Below are positions 8,964 to 18,390 of a DNA stretch of 64,000 nt, one piece after another. A model generated the notes under the pieces. That model searched no databases. It was not told where the DNA came from and saw only the letters and a list, made by a program, of their open reading frames with translations. A program made the position numbers and the translations under genes. How positions within the stretch are numbered: the stretch's first letter is position 1; each line of letters opens with the position of its first letter. The DNA comes from Roseospira visakhapatnamensis (GTDB lineage: Bacteria; Pseudomonadota; Alphaproteobacteria; Rhodospirillales; Rhodospirillaceae), in NCBI RefSeq assembly GCF_014197915.1, contig NZ_JACIGK010000001.1, positions 295,263 to 359,262 of the forward strand, given 5' to 3'.

Positions 8964-10187
8964 TCAGCCGACCAGGGCATAGGTCGCGTAGGCCGCGCCC
9001 AGGGCCGGGACGGCGCTGTACAGGGTCGCCACGAAGGCCGCCTTGGGCGCCACGGCGATCGCCGGGAACAGGGCATCGCCATCGTTGGACAGGGCATTTC
9101 CCAGCTGCGCCGACAGCGGGGCGATGTCCGCCAGATAGAGGCTGGTCACCAGGATCTGGGGACCGCAGCCGGGAATAAGCCCGATCGCCACGCCGATCGC
9201 CGGCACCAGCGGCGCGGCGACCGCGAACCAGTGCGCGAGGTCGAGGGCGAGGGCCTGCACCACCACCTCGAAGCCGACAAAGGCGAACACCACCCATCCC
9301 GTCACGAAGCACGTGGTGGCTACCACCGGCCGCAGGTCGAGGCGCCCCCGAGGCGACTCCGCGCCGACCTCGCCGCCGCGCCCGACCAGCACCCACAGCG
9401 CCAGCGACAGAACCGCGCCCGCGACCCCCAGCGCGGCGCCCGGGGCGACGCCCAGCACGGGCGCGATCCAGGCGTCCGGGTCGACCTGGAAGGACAGCAT
9501 TGCCCCCAGCACCAGCCCCGGTCCGAGCACCAGCAGCCACAGCCGGCGCAGGCCGGCGGCCAGCCGTCCCTCGGCGTGGTCCGCGTTCGCCGACGGGCAG
9601 CCGCCGGGGCAGGCGGGACCCGCCATGGCGGCGTCCGGGGCCGCTCGCGGACGCATGAAGTCCGGCCCGTGCAGGCGGTCGACGGCGAGCCCGGTGAGGA
9701 TGCCGACCACCACGCTGACCGCGACGATCAGACCAGCCGTGGCGGGCGCCTGGGCGAGCAGCAGGAACATGGCGTCGCCCATGGTGGCCGTCAGGGTCGC
9801 GACCACGCCCCCCATGCTGAGGTGTCCGCGCGTGTACTGCGTCAGCGCGACGATGGCGCCGCCACAGCCCGGAAAGGCGCCCAGAAGGGCGGCGATGGGC
9901 ACCTGCCAGCGCTGGTGCCGGTGCAGCAGCGCGCTCAGGTCGAGGCCCAGGCGGCGTTCCAGCAGCAGCAACAGGAGCAGGGTGCCGGCCACGTAGACCG
10001 ATACCGCGAGATAGGCATCGGCCAGCGACTCGTGCAGGATGGCGGCGCCGCCGGGCACCGACAGGGCGGCGCCCACCAGGGCGGCGAGCGCAAGGGCCCG
10101 GCGGACGGGGCCGGAAACGGGCGGCAGCCGGCCGGGGCGGGGCAGGCCGCCGGACCGGAAGGGAAGGGAGGCGATCAGGGCGGACAT
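8964..10187 (-). CDS. Putative 10-TM heavy-metal/manganese exporter (ArsP_2 type)
   Basis: A 407-residue polytopic membrane protein with two related halves. Each half has a glycine-rich PGCG motif within a helix: GAFPGCGGAIV in the first and GLIPGCGPQILV in the second. That is the hallmark of the putative 10-TM heavy-metal exporter family, members of which are annotated as manganese transporters. Between the halves is a cytoplasmic stretch with CPGGCPS that could bind metal. The start at 10187 avoids a 15-residue non-hydrophobic extension from 10232. A 15-bp 7-1-7 palindrome resembling a Fur/Mur box lies 55 bp upstream, which supports metal control. The substrate is not established. Confidence 0.7.
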   Translation of the reverse strand: MSALIASLPFRSGGLPRPGRLPPVSGPVRRALALAALVGAALSVPGGAAILHESLADAYLAVSVYVAGTLLLLLLLERRLGLDLSALLHRHQRWQVPIAALLGAFPGCGGAIVALTQYTRGHLSMGGVVATLTATMGDAMFLLLAQAPATAGLIVAVSVVVGILTGLAVDRLHGPDFMRPRAAPDAAMAGPACPGGCPSANADHAEGRLAAGLRRLWLLVLGPGLVLGAMLSFQVDPDAWIAPVLGVAPGAALGVAGAVLSLALWVLVGRGGEVGAESPRGRLDLRPVVATTCFVTGWVVFAFVGFEVVVQALALDLAHWFAVAAPLVPAIGVAIGLIPGCGPQILVTSLYLADIAPLSAQLGNALSNDGDALFPAIAVAPKAAFVATLYSAVPALGAAYATYALVG

Positions 10188-10241
10188 GGCGGGGGGCCTT
10201 CTGGAATGGGGCACCCGTGAGGGCGCGGCCAAATTTGCAAT

Positions 10242-10256
10242 TGCGACTTAGTCGCA
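10242..10256. promoter_or_regulatory. Fur-family operator candidate
   Basis: TGCGACTTAGTCGCA is a perfect 7-1-7 inverted repeat in an AT-rich patch, 55 bp upstream of the metal-exporter start and 150 bp upstream of the divergent ATPase gene. The 7-1-7 geometry is that of Fur/Mur/Zur sites. Which family member binds is not known. Confidence 0.5.
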
Positions 10257-10405
10257 TTTATAGGCCGTTTGACCCTACCCCGCAATCCAATTTTTCTTCT
10301 ATGATTGACCGCGTGATCTCATCGCCTTCCACCCTCACGGGTGCCCGGCGCCGCGTTGCTTCCCGGGTCGGCCCGTTTCCCGCGTCTTCCGTGCGGAGGG
10401 ATTCC

Positions 10406-11140
10406 ATGCCGTCGTCCTTCATGGACCCCGATCCGGCGCGGCCGGACCCGACCGACGCCGCCCTGGCGGACGCCGGCCTGCGTCTGGTCACCGATGGGGA
10501 CCTGCGGGCCTGGGGTCACGGCTTGGTGCGGCGGGCGCTGGCGCCGCCCGGGCGTGGCTTGGTGGTGACCGAGGCGGCGGCCACGGCCCCGACGCTGCGG
10601 GGCCTGGCCCTGACCATCGCCGCCGCCGATGGGGTCGCCCTTCTGCTGTCCGCCGGCACCGCCTGGATGCTGGACACCGCCGAGAGCCTGACGGACGCCG
10701 TGGTGTCCCGCTGGCCGGATCTGCATCACCGTCATGCGATTCTGCGCCTGGCCGTGCACGAGGCCCTGGTGAACGCCGCCCTGCACGGCTGCTTCGGCAT
10801 TCCGCCCGACCTGCGCGACCGGCCGGAGGGCTGGCTCGCGCATACGGCGGCGATCGAAGAGGCGTTGGCCGACCCGGCGCGCAGCCTGCGCCCGCTGCTG
10901 GTGGGCGCGGCGCCGGATGCGACCGGAGAGGAATGGGCGGTGTGGATCGCCGACGATGGCCCGGGCTTCGACGCGGCGACCGCGGATGCGCCCGGGGCCG
11001 ACCCGCCCGCCGGGGGCGACGTCAAGACGCACGCCTTGCGTGGGCGCGGCCTGCGGCTGATGCGCACGGCGGCCGACGCCATCGCCTGGCGGGACGGCGG
11101 CCGCCAGGTCTGCATGACCCTGCGTCGGGCGCCCGGGTGA
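10406..11140 (+). CDS. ATP-binding (HATPase_c) protein, anti-sigma-factor-like
   Basis: A 244-residue soluble protein with a GHKL/HATPase_c fold of the RsbW/SpoIIAB kind. The N box [10 protein letters not shown] is at 119-128, the G1 box DDGPGF at 183-188 and the G2 box RGRGLRLM at 212-219. There is no histidine phosphoacceptor domain, so it is not a normal sensor kinase. The first 110 residues show no known domain. A stretch of about 50 residues between the N and G1 boxes is longer than usual. The start at 10406 is chosen because GGAGGG lies 5 nt upstream. No sigma factor, anti-anti-sigma gene or response regulator is adjacent, so its partner is unknown. Confidence 0.65.
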   Translation: MPSSFMDPDPARPDPTDAALADAGLRLVTDGDLRAWGHGLVRRALAPPGRGLVVTEAAATAPTLRGLALTIAAADGVALLLSAGTAWMLDTAESLTDAVVSRWPDLHHRHAILRLAVHEALVNAALHGCFGIPPDLRDRPEGWLAHTAAIEEALADPARSLRPLLVGAAPDATGEEWAVWIADDGPGFDAATADAPGADPPAGGDVKTHALRGRGLRLMRTAADAIAWRDGGRQVCMTLRRAPG

Positions 11141-11158
11141 GGGGCGGGCGGTCCGGCT

Positions 11159-12781
11159 TCAGTGCCGGAAGTGGCGCATGCCCGTGAACACCATGGCCAG
11201 GCCGGCGTCGTTGGCGGCGGCGATGACCTCCTCGTCGCGGACCGAGCCGCCGGGCTGGATCACGGCCGTGGCGCCGGCCTCGGCCGCCGCCAGCAGGCCG
11301 TCGGCGAAGGGGAAGAAGGCGTCCGAGGCCACCACCGATCCCCGGGTCAGGGGCTCCGCCATGCCGGCGGCCTCGGCGGCGTCCTGGGCCTTGCGGGCGG
11401 CGATGCGGGCACTGTCGACGCGGCTCATCTGGCCGGCGCCGATGCCCACCGTGGCGCCGCCCTTGACGTAGACGATGGCGTTGGACTTGACGTGCTTGCA
11501 CACCCGGAAGGCGAGCAGCAGGTCGGCCAGCTCGGCCGGCGAGGGGGGGCGCTGGGTGACCACCGACAGGTCGTCCTCGGTCACCAGGCCGGCGTCGCGG
11601 GACTGCACCAGCAGCCCCCCGGCCACGGAGCGCACCGTCAGCCCGGGGGTGGACGGATCGGGCATCACCCCGGTGATCAGCAGGCGCAGGTTCTTCTTCG
11701 CCGCGAACACGGCGCGGGCGGCGTCGTCGGCGTCGGGGGCGATGACCACCTCGGTGAAGATGCGGGTGATGGCCTCGGCGGCGGCGCGGTCCAGGGCGCG
11801 GTTGACGGCGACGATGCCGCCGAAGGCGCTGACCGGGTCGCAGGCCAGCGCGCGCTCATAGGCGCCGGCCAGGGTTTCCCCGCGCGCCACGCCGCAGGGG
11901 TTGGCGTGCTTGATGATGGCCACGGCGGGGTCGGAAAACTCGCTCACCAGTTCGAAGGCGGCGTCGGTGTCGTTCAGGTTGTTGTAGGACAACGCCTTGC
12001 CCTGCACCTGGCGGGCGCTGGCCACGCCCGGCCGCGCCAGCCCGTGGACATAGAAGGCGGCCTGCTGGTGCGGGTTCTCGCCGTAGCGCAGGGTCTGCTT
12101 CAGCCGGCCGGCGGAGACGATGTGACGCGGGATGGTCTCGCCCACCTGCTCGGCGAACCAGCGGCTGATGGCGCCGTCGTAGGCGCCCGTGCGGGCGAAG
12201 GCCGCCGCCGCCAGCCGCTTGCGCAGGGCCGCCGACACCGCGCCGGCATGGGCCTTCAGGTCCTCCAGGAGACAGGCGTAGTCCTCCGGGTCGGTCACCA
12301 CGGTCACGCCGGCGTGGTTCTTGGCGGCGGCGCGGATCAGCGCCGGCCCGCCGATGTCGACGTTCTCCACGCAGGTGGCGAAGTCGGCGCCGCGGGCCAC
12401 GGTGGCCTCGAACGGATAGAGATTGACCACCACCAGGTCGATGGGGGCGATGCCGTGGTCGGCCATGGCCGCCTCGTGCGCCGGATTGCCGCGCATGCCC
12501 AGGATACCGCCGTGAATGGCCGGGTGCAGGGTCTTGACGCGACCGTCCAGCATCTCCGGGAAGCCGGTGTGGTCGGCCACCTCGACCACCGGCACGCCGG
12601 CGGCCTCGATGGCCTTGGCGCTGCCGCCGGTGGACAGGATCTCTACGCCATGGGCGTGCAGGGCGCGGACCAGATCGGCCAGGCCGGTCTTGTCGGAGAC
12701 CGAGATCAGGGCGCGGCGCAGCGTGACGGGCGTGTCGGCGGTGGCGGGAGCGGGAACGGCGACGGTGGTGGGGGCGGACAC
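11159..12781 (-). CDS. purH: Bifunctional AICAR formyltransferase / IMP cyclohydrolase
   Basis: A 540-residue enzyme catalysing the last two steps of IMP synthesis. The N-terminal IMP cyclohydrolase domain begins [20 protein letters not shown] and includes [16 protein letters not shown]. The C-terminal transformylase domain has [13 protein letters not shown], with the catalytic Lys-His pair, and ends [11 protein letters not shown]...[18 protein letters not shown]...GMRHFRH, the standard terminus. A GTG start at 12781, with CTGGAG 8 nt upstream, is preferred. The ATG at 12916 would add 45 residues unlike the family, and the chosen protein is close to the usual 520-540 residues. Confidence 0.95.
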   Translation of the reverse strand: MSAPTTVAVPAPATADTPVTLRRALISVSDKTGLADLVRALHAHGVEILSTGGSAKAIEAAGVPVVEVADHTGFPEMLDGRVKTLHPAIHGGILGMRGNPAHEAAMADHGIAPIDLVVVNLYPFEATVARGADFATCVENVDIGGPALIRAAAKNHAGVTVVTDPEDYACLLEDLKAHAGAVSAALRKRLAAAAFARTGAYDGAISRWFAEQVGETIPRHIVSAGRLKQTLRYGENPHQQAAFYVHGLARPGVASARQVQGKALSYNNLNDTDAAFELVSEFSDPAVAIIKHANPCGVARGETLAGAYERALACDPVSAFGGIVAVNRALDRAAAEAITRIFTEVVIAPDADDAARAVFAAKKNLRLLITGVMPDPSTPGLTVRSVAGGLLVQSRDAGLVTEDDLSVVTQRPPSPAELADLLLAFRVCKHVKSNAIVYVKGGATVGIGAGQMSRVDSARIAARKAQDAAEAAGMAEPLTRGSVVASDAFFPFADGLLAAAEAGATAVIQPGGSVRDEEVIAAANDAGLAMVFTGMRHFRH

Positions 12782-13067
12782 GGGCGGGATCTCCAGGCGG
12801 GCTGTCACGCGGGCGCACAGCGAAACGATCAGGACCAAAACGGGAGGCGATGCATAGCATGGCGGCCGGCGAGGGGGGAAGCGGTGCGGACACGGTCGGC
12901 ACATGCGGCGGGCCATGCGGTGCGGTCAGCACCGGGGCTGACGGGGAGCGCGGGACTCAGCCGCGCGCCTGCGGCATTGTTTCCACGCCGCCCCCCATGG
13001 CATGGTGGGCGGCCCGGCGGTCCCGGCGTGGGACGGCACACTCTCCCTGACAAGGCGTTTTTCGGCG

Positions 13068-14681
13068 ATGACCAGCACGCGTGTCCATCTGTTCGACAGC
13101 ACCCTGCGCGATGGCGCGCAGACCCATGGCGTGGACTTCTCGGCCGCCGACAAGACGGCCATCGCCCGGGCGCTGGACGACCTGGGCATCGAGACCATCG
13201 AGGGCGGCTGGCCCGGCGCGAACCCCACCGACGACCGCTTTTTCGCCGCCCCCCCGCACCTGACCCGCGCCCGGCTGGCGGCCTTCGGCATGACCCGGCG
13301 CCCGGGCCGCAGCGCCGACAACGACCCCGGCCTGCGCGCGTTGCTGGAGGCCGACGCCCCGGTCGCCGTGCTGGTGGGCAAGAGCTGGGACTTCCAGTGC
13401 CGCGTCGCCCTGGGCGTGGAGCCCGAGGAAAACATCCGCATGATCGCCGACAGCATCGCCCTGATGGCGCGCGAGAAGGCGGAGGCGATGTATGACGCCG
13501 AGCACTTCTTCGACGGCTACGCCGACAACCCCGCCTATGCCGTGGCCTGCGTCAAGGCAGCCCTGGATGCCGGCGCCCGCTGGGCGGTGCTGTGCGACAC
13601 CAACGGCGGCACCCTGCCCCATGACGTCGAGCGCATCGTGTCCGAGGTGGTCGCCGCCGGGGTCCCGGGGGAGCGCCTGGGCATCCACTGCCACAACGAC
13701 ACCGACAACGCCGTCGCCAACTCGCTGGCCGCCGTGCGCGCCGGCGTCCGTCAGGTCCAGGGTACCCTCAACGGCCTGGGCGAGCGCTGCGGCAACGCCA
13801 ACCTGATCTCGCTGATCCCCAGCCTGGTGCTCAAGATGGGCATGGACGTGGGCCTGGGGCCGGACGACCTGGCGCGCCTGACCGAGGTGTCGCGCGCGCT
13901 CGACGAGCGCCTCAACCGCGCCCCCGATGCCCGCGCGCCCTATGTCGGCGACTCGGCCTTCGCCCACAAGGGCGGCCTGCACGTCTCGGCGGTCGAGAAG
14001 GACCCGCGCTGTTACGAGCATATCGATCCGACGGCCGTGGGCAACCGCCGCCAGATCCTGGTCTCGGACCAGGCCGGCCGCTCCAACGTGCTGGCCCGCT
14101 TCCGCGAGATCGGCCTGGAGGTGGACCCCGACGACCCCAAGGTGCTGCGCGTTGTGGAAGAGGTGAAGCTGCGCGAGTTCAAGGGCTACGCCTACGACGG
14201 CGCCGGGGCCTCGTTCGCCCTGCTGGCCCGGCGGCTGCTGGACCACGTGCCCGACTACTTCCGCCTGGACGGCTTCCGCGTCATCGACGAGCGCCGCTGG
14301 AACGCCAAGGGCGAGCTGATCACGTTGTCCGAGGCGACCATCAAGGCGGTGATCCGGGGCGAGCGCCACATGGCGGTGGCCGAGGGCAACGGCCCGGTGA
14401 ACGCGCTCGACGCCGCGCTGCGCAAGGTGCTCGTGCCGATCTACCCGCGTCTGGCCGACCTGCGGCTGGTGGACTACAAAGTGCGGATCCTCACCCCGGA
14501 CGCCGCCACCGCCGCCATCACCCGGGTGATGATCGAAAGCGCCGACACCGGCGGCGAGCGCTGGACCACGGTGGGGGTGTCGTCGAACGTGATCGACGCG
14601 TCGTACAACGCGCTGCACGATTCGATCACCTACATGCTGTTCTCCGCCGAAACCGTGGCGACCGCCGACGCCGCCGAATGA
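13068..14681 (+). CDS. cimA: (R)-citramalate synthase
   Basis: A 537-residue enzyme of the isopropylmalate-synthase superfamily. It condenses acetyl-CoA with pyruvate to citramalate, which starts threonine-independent isoleucine synthesis. The TIM-barrel start is HLFDSTLRDGAQTHGVDF, with the catalytic Arg/Asp; EGGWPGANPTDDRFF is characteristic of the CimA branch and differs from LeuA. The metal ligands are in GIHCHNDTDNAVANSL, and the C-terminal regulatory LeuA dimer domain (about residues 400-530) is present. Citramalate synthase, not homocitrate synthase, is inferred from the EGGWPGANPTD form. The stop overlaps the trmJ-like start by 4 bp. Confidence 0.9.
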   Translation: MTSTRVHLFDSTLRDGAQTHGVDFSAADKTAIARALDDLGIETIEGGWPGANPTDDRFFAAPPHLTRARLAAFGMTRRPGRSADNDPGLRALLEADAPVAVLVGKSWDFQCRVALGVEPEENIRMIADSIALMAREKAEAMYDAEHFFDGYADNPAYAVACVKAALDAGARWAVLCDTNGGTLPHDVERIVSEVVAAGVPGERLGIHCHNDTDNAVANSLAAVRAGVRQVQGTLNGLGERCGNANLISLIPSLVLKMGMDVGLGPDDLARLTEVSRALDERLNRAPDARAPYVGDSAFAHKGGLHVSAVEKDPRCYEHIDPTAVGNRRQILVSDQAGRSNVLARFREIGLEVDPDDPKVLRVVEEVKLREFKGYAYDGAGASFALLARRLLDHVPDYFRLDGFRVIDERRWNAKGELITLSEATIKAVIRGERHMAVAEGNGPVNALDAALRKVLVPIYPRLADLRLVDYKVRILTPDAATAAITRVMIESADTGGERWTTVGVSSNVIDASYNALHDSITYMLFSAETVATADAAE

Positions 14682-15517
14682 CCGGCGCCATGACGCCCCC
14701 GACCAAGGACCCAAACGCCCCCGCCGCCGACACGGCGCCGGCGTTCGTGCTGGTGCGCCCGCAACTGGCCGAGAACGTGGGCACGGCGGCCCGCGCCATG
14801 CTCAATTGCGGCCTGGACCGGATGCGCCTGGTGGCCCCGCGCGAGGACTGGCTGTCCGAAAAGGCCATCGCCGCCGCCTCGGGCGCCGAGATCGTGTTGC
14901 GCCACGCGCGCTGCTACGACAGCACCGAGGCGGCGCTGGCCGACCGTCATCGGGTGCTGGCCACCACGGCGCGCCGCCGCGAGATGATCAAGCCGGTGAT
15001 GACGCCGCGTCACGCGGCCGGCGTGATCCGCGCCGCCGCCCAGGGCGGGCAGGCCACGGCGGTGCTGTTCGGACCGGAGCGCACCGGCCTGGAGAACGAC
15101 GACGTCGCCCTGGCCGACGCCATCGTCGAGGTGCCGCTGAACCCGGTGCACCGCTCGCTCAACCTGGCCCAGGCGGTGCTGCTGGTGGGATACGAGTGGT
15201 TCCAGGCCGGCGTCGATCAGCCGCCGGTGGAGTTGCTGACCAACGGCGGGGAAATGGCCGACCGGGCCATGCTGCTGACCTTCTTCCGCCACCTGGAGTC
15301 GGAACTGGACGCCTGCGGCTTCCTGCGCAACGCCGACAAGCGCCCGGGCATGGTGCGCAACCTGCGCAGCCTGTTCGAGCGGGCGGAACTGACCCGCCAG
15401 GAGGTCCGGACCCTGCACGGCGTGGTCAAGGAACTGCGCTGGGGCCGCCGGCCGGACCGTCCCCGGCGCTCCGAGGGCGGGAGCCCGGATGACTGGGCGC
15501 GGGGGGAGGAGGGCTGA
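14678..15517 (+). CDS. trmJ: RNA 2'-O-methyltransferase of the TrmJ type
   Basis: A 279-residue SPOUT methyltransferase expected to methylate the ribose at position 32 of tRNAs. Motifs are FVLVRPQLAENVGTAARAMLNCG (motif 1), LFGPERTGLENDDVALADAIVEVPLNP (motif 2) and HRSLNLAQAVLLVGYE (motif 3). The roughly 100-residue C-terminal extension (LTFFRHLESELDACGFL...MVRNLRSLF) is the TrmJ-type dimerisation part that TrmL lacks. The start at 14678 overlaps the cimA stop (ATGA); a second in-frame ATG at 14690 is also possible. The coupling to cimA looks accidental with respect to function. Confidence 0.88.
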   Translation: MTGAMTPPTKDPNAPAADTAPAFVLVRPQLAENVGTAARAMLNCGLDRMRLVAPREDWLSEKAIAAASGAEIVLRHARCYDSTEAALADRHRVLATTARRREMIKPVMTPRHAAGVIRAAAQGGQATAVLFGPERTGLENDDVALADAIVEVPLNPVHRSLNLAQAVLLVGYEWFQAGVDQPPVELLTNGGEMADRAMLLTFFRHLESELDACGFLRNADKRPGMVRNLRSLFERAELTRQEVRTLHGVVKELRWGRRPDRPRRSEGGSPDDWARGEEG

Positions 15518-15945
15518 CAACCGACCCCGCGTCCGTCAGGTTCAGCCACCCTTCCAGGCCATCGACCCGCGTCCGCGACGATGCGGTGTTGTCGTCCCGA
15601 TGCCCCTTACCGCGTCTCTTCGTCGCCAGGGGCTCCCCCCGCCTCACCTGTCACCGCGATGCATCACCTGGGCGCACGCGAAAAGCGCGGCGGTGCGCCA
15701 TATTGACACCCGGCCGACGCGGACTATGATGCCGATGGCCCGAGAGATGGGCCAAAGGCCGGGCCCGCCCAAGGCGCACGGGACGCGCGGGCCGCCCCGG
15801 TTCGGGCGCGCGATGCCTCGACACCGCCCAGCCCCAGGGCCGACGCACCGGAAAAGGGATCCCGGGTCTGCGGGTGTGCCCTCGGCTCGCTGTTGCCGTC
15901 ACGCCGCCCCTTCCTGTCATGATCCCGAGGACCGAACAACCCGTC
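15518..15945. other. Intergenic region before the RNA helicase
   Basis: 428 bp on the 5' side of the helicase gene. All open frames here are short and GC-driven; none has a ribosome site or a familiar motif. It presumably holds the helicase promoter and a long leader, which is common for cold-regulated RhlE-type helicases. I see no clear hairpin or terminator. Confidence 0.4.
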
Positions 15946-18339
15946 ATGAAATTCGCCGATCTCGGCCTCTCGCCGGAGACCCTCCAGGCTATCGAGGAGG
16001 TGGGGTACGACACCCCGACCCCGATCCAGGAAAAGGCCATCCCCCCCGTCCTGATGGGGCGCGACGTCCTGGGCATTGCCCAGACCGGCACCGGCAAGAC
16101 CGCCGGCTTCACCCTGCCGATGATCGAGATCCTGTCCAACGGACGGGCCAAGGCGCGCATGCCGCGCTCGCTGATCCTGGCGCCGACACGCGAACTGGCC
16201 GCGCAGGTGGCGGAGAACTTCACGCTCTACGGCAAGTACCACAAGCTGGACATGGCGCTGCTGATCGGCGGCGAGAGCATGGGCGAGCAGATGCGCGCGC
16301 TGGACAAGGGCGTGGACGTGCTGATCGCCACGCCGGGGCGCCTGCTGGACCTGTTCGAGCGGGGTAAGATCCTGCTGCGCGACGTCAAGGTGCTGGTGAT
16401 CGACGAGGCCGATCGCATGCTCGACATGGGGTTCATTCCCGACGTCGAGCGCATCACCACCCTGTTGCCGCCACTGCGCCAGACGCTGTTCTTCTCGGCC
16501 ACCATGGACAAGGAGATCCGCAAGCTGGCGGATGCCTTCCTCAGCAATCCGCGCGAGATCTCCATCGAGCGCAAGGCCACCGCCGCCGAGACGGTGACCC
16601 AGCGCCTGGCCATGGTGCCGCGCATCGACAAGCGCGAGGCGCTGCGCCACATCCTGCGGACGGAGGGGGTGCGCAACGCCTTCATCTTCTGCAACCGCAA
16701 GCGGGACGTGGACGTGCTGAACCGGTCGCTGCGCAAGCACGACTTCAACTGCATCTCGCTGCACGGCGACATGGACCAGCCCACCCGCAACGAGATGCTG
16801 CGCCGTTTCAAGGACGGCGAGGCCGACCTGTTGGTGTGCTCCGACGTGGCCGCGCGCGGGCTGGATATCGACGACGTCTCGCACGTCATCAACTTCGACA
16901 TCCCCACCCACCCCGAGGACTATGTCCACCGCATCGGCCGCACCGGACGCGCCGGCAAGGACGGCGCGGCCTTCAGCCTGGCCACGCCGGACGACGCCAA
17001 GCTGCTCGCGGCCATCGAGTCCATGTTGGGCCGGACCATCCCGCGCATGGAGTTGGAGGGGCTCGACGCCCCGGCGACTGGCGAGGACGCGACGGACCGC
17101 CGCGCCGACAGCGGACGGCGCGGTGGTCGGGATCGGGACCGGCGCGGGGCCCGCGATCGCCGCACCGGACGCGAGCGGGACCGTTCCGAGGCCACGACCG
17201 CGCCGGCGTCCACGCGCGGCGCCAGCGAATCGCGCGACAGGACGGATAGAATCGACAGGACGGACAGGACCGACAGACTCGACCGGGCCAGCCGGCAGCG
17301 CCGGGGCCGCCGCCGGGACGAGATTCCCGCCATGTCCCATGCCGACGACGTGGTCGGGTTCGGCGACTACATGCCGGCGTTCTTCGCCGACAACGCCCTG
17401 GTGCCGATGGGGCGCGGGGGCGAGGACACCGCCACGGAGGGCGAGGACGGCGACGAGGCCGAGGCGCCCCGGGGCCGCCGCAAGAGCGCTGACACCAAGA
17501 GCGCGGGCAAGGAGCGCAAGAGCACGGCCAAGCCCCGCGCGCGGAGCAAGGCCAAGGCCAAGGACGCGGACAAGGGCACCGACGCGAGCCAGGAGCCCGG
17601 CAAGACCCGCAAGCGCCATGGCCGTCGTGGCGCCGCCCCGGAGGAGGGGACCGAAGAGACCCCGCAAGAGACCGTGGGAGACTCTCCCGACACCCCGACC
17701 GACGGCGCCCCCGACGGCGCCCCCGGCGACACGCCCCCCGGCGGCGCGGAGGCCGAGGCGACCTCCAGCGCGGACGACACGGCACCGCCCAAGAAGCCGC
17801 GCCGCGCGACCCGGCGGCGCAAGACCGCGCCCAAGACGGAGGACGCGGGAGACGCGACGACCGACGCCGGTGACACGAGCGCGGGGAACGGCGCCGCGCC
17901 GGATACCTCGGCTGATCCCAAGGCTGATCCCAAGGCTGATCCCACGGGCGACGCCGAGGTCGCGCCCGCGCCCAAGCGGCGCGCCCGCCGGGTGCGCCGA
18001 CCCAAGGGCGAGGCGGCGGCCGACACGGCGGCGAAGGCCGAGGCGGAATCCTCCGGCGACGGCGACGCGCCGGTCCCGGATCCCGCGCCCGAACCGCCGG
18101 CATCCGAGTCTCCGCAGGAGGCCGACACCGTCGACTCCCCGCCTTTGGGCGCGGCGTCACCGGAGCACGCCACACCGGACGCTCCCGTCGAGACGAGCGG
18201 CCCGGCGGATGGCGCCGCCCCGGACGGCGGGACCACGCCGACCCCGGAGGAGGAGTCGCGCCGCGCCAGCGCCGACCCTGATGACACCCCGGCGGCTGTC
18301 CAGGACGATCCGGCCCCCGACCCGCACCCCGCCGGCTGA
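15946..18339 (+). CDS. DEAD-box RNA helicase, RhlE type, with a long disordered C-terminal tail
   Basis: A 797-residue ATP-dependent RNA helicase for ribosome assembly and RNA turnover. The core occupies about residues 1-380: Q motif (TPIQEKAIP), AQTGTGKTA at 44-52, PTREL, DEAD at about 153-156, SAT in FFSATMD, and HRIGRTGRAG at 328-337. The remaining 415 residues are low complexity: an Arg/Asp-rich stretch (DRTDRIDRTDRTDRLDR), a Lys/Arg-rich stretch, then alternating acidic/proline and basic blocks. RhlE tails are usually under 120 residues, so this is extreme. The start at 15946 puts MKFADLGLS first, as in RhlE; an in-frame ATG at 15919 is an alternative. Confidence 0.92.
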   Translation: MKFADLGLSPETLQAIEEVGYDTPTPIQEKAIPPVLMGRDVLGIAQTGTGKTAGFTLPMIEILSNGRAKARMPRSLILAPTRELAAQVAENFTLYGKYHKLDMALLIGGESMGEQMRALDKGVDVLIATPGRLLDLFERGKILLRDVKVLVIDEADRMLDMGFIPDVERITTLLPPLRQTLFFSATMDKEIRKLADAFLSNPREISIERKATAAETVTQRLAMVPRIDKREALRHILRTEGVRNAFIFCNRKRDVDVLNRSLRKHDFNCISLHGDMDQPTRNEMLRRFKDGEADLLVCSDVAARGLDIDDVSHVINFDIPTHPEDYVHRIGRTGRAGKDGAAFSLATPDDAKLLAAIESMLGRTIPRMELEGLDAPATGEDATDRRADSGRRGGRDRDRRGARDRRTGRERDRSEATTAPASTRGASESRDRTDRIDRTDRTDRLDRASRQRRGRRRDEIPAMSHADDVVGFGDYMPAFFADNALVPMGRGGEDTATEGEDGDEAEAPRGRRKSADTKSAGKERKSTAKPRARSKAKAKDADKGTDASQEPGKTRKRHGRRGAAPEEGTEETPQETVGDSPDTPTDGAPDGAPGDTPPGGAEAEATSSADDTAPPKKPRRATRRRKTAPKTEDAGDATTDAGDTSAGNGAAPDTSADPKADPKADPTGDAEVAPAPKRRARRVRRPKGEAAADTAAKAEAESSGDGDAPVPDPAPEPPASESPQEADTVDSPPLGAASPEHATPDAPVETSGPADGAAPDGGTTPTPEEESRRASADPDDTPAAVQDDPAPDPHPAG
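17911..17946 (+). repeat. 12-bp tandem repeat in the helicase tail
   Basis: Three copies of GCTGATCCCAAG, the last with CACG in place of CAAG, encode ADPKADPKADPT in the disordered tail. In-frame units of 12 bp suggest slippage-driven length change. Confidence 0.85.
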
Positions 18340-18350
18340 GCCCGGCGACC

Positions 18351-18382
18351 GTCCCCGGTCCTGACGGGTCGGGATCGGGGAC
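18351..18382. terminator. Bidirectional terminator-like hairpin, helicase / dnaB
   Basis: GTCCCCGGTCC pairs with GGATCGGGGAC over 11 positions with one G-T type mismatch and a 10-nt loop. It lies between the convergent stops at 18339 and 18391. No T tract is present on either strand. Confidence 0.5.
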
Positions 18383-18390
18383 AGCCGCTG

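Noticed and set aside
15489..16367. Open frame leading into the helicase from 15489
   Set aside because: It is in another frame than the helicase and ends inside it; no motif.
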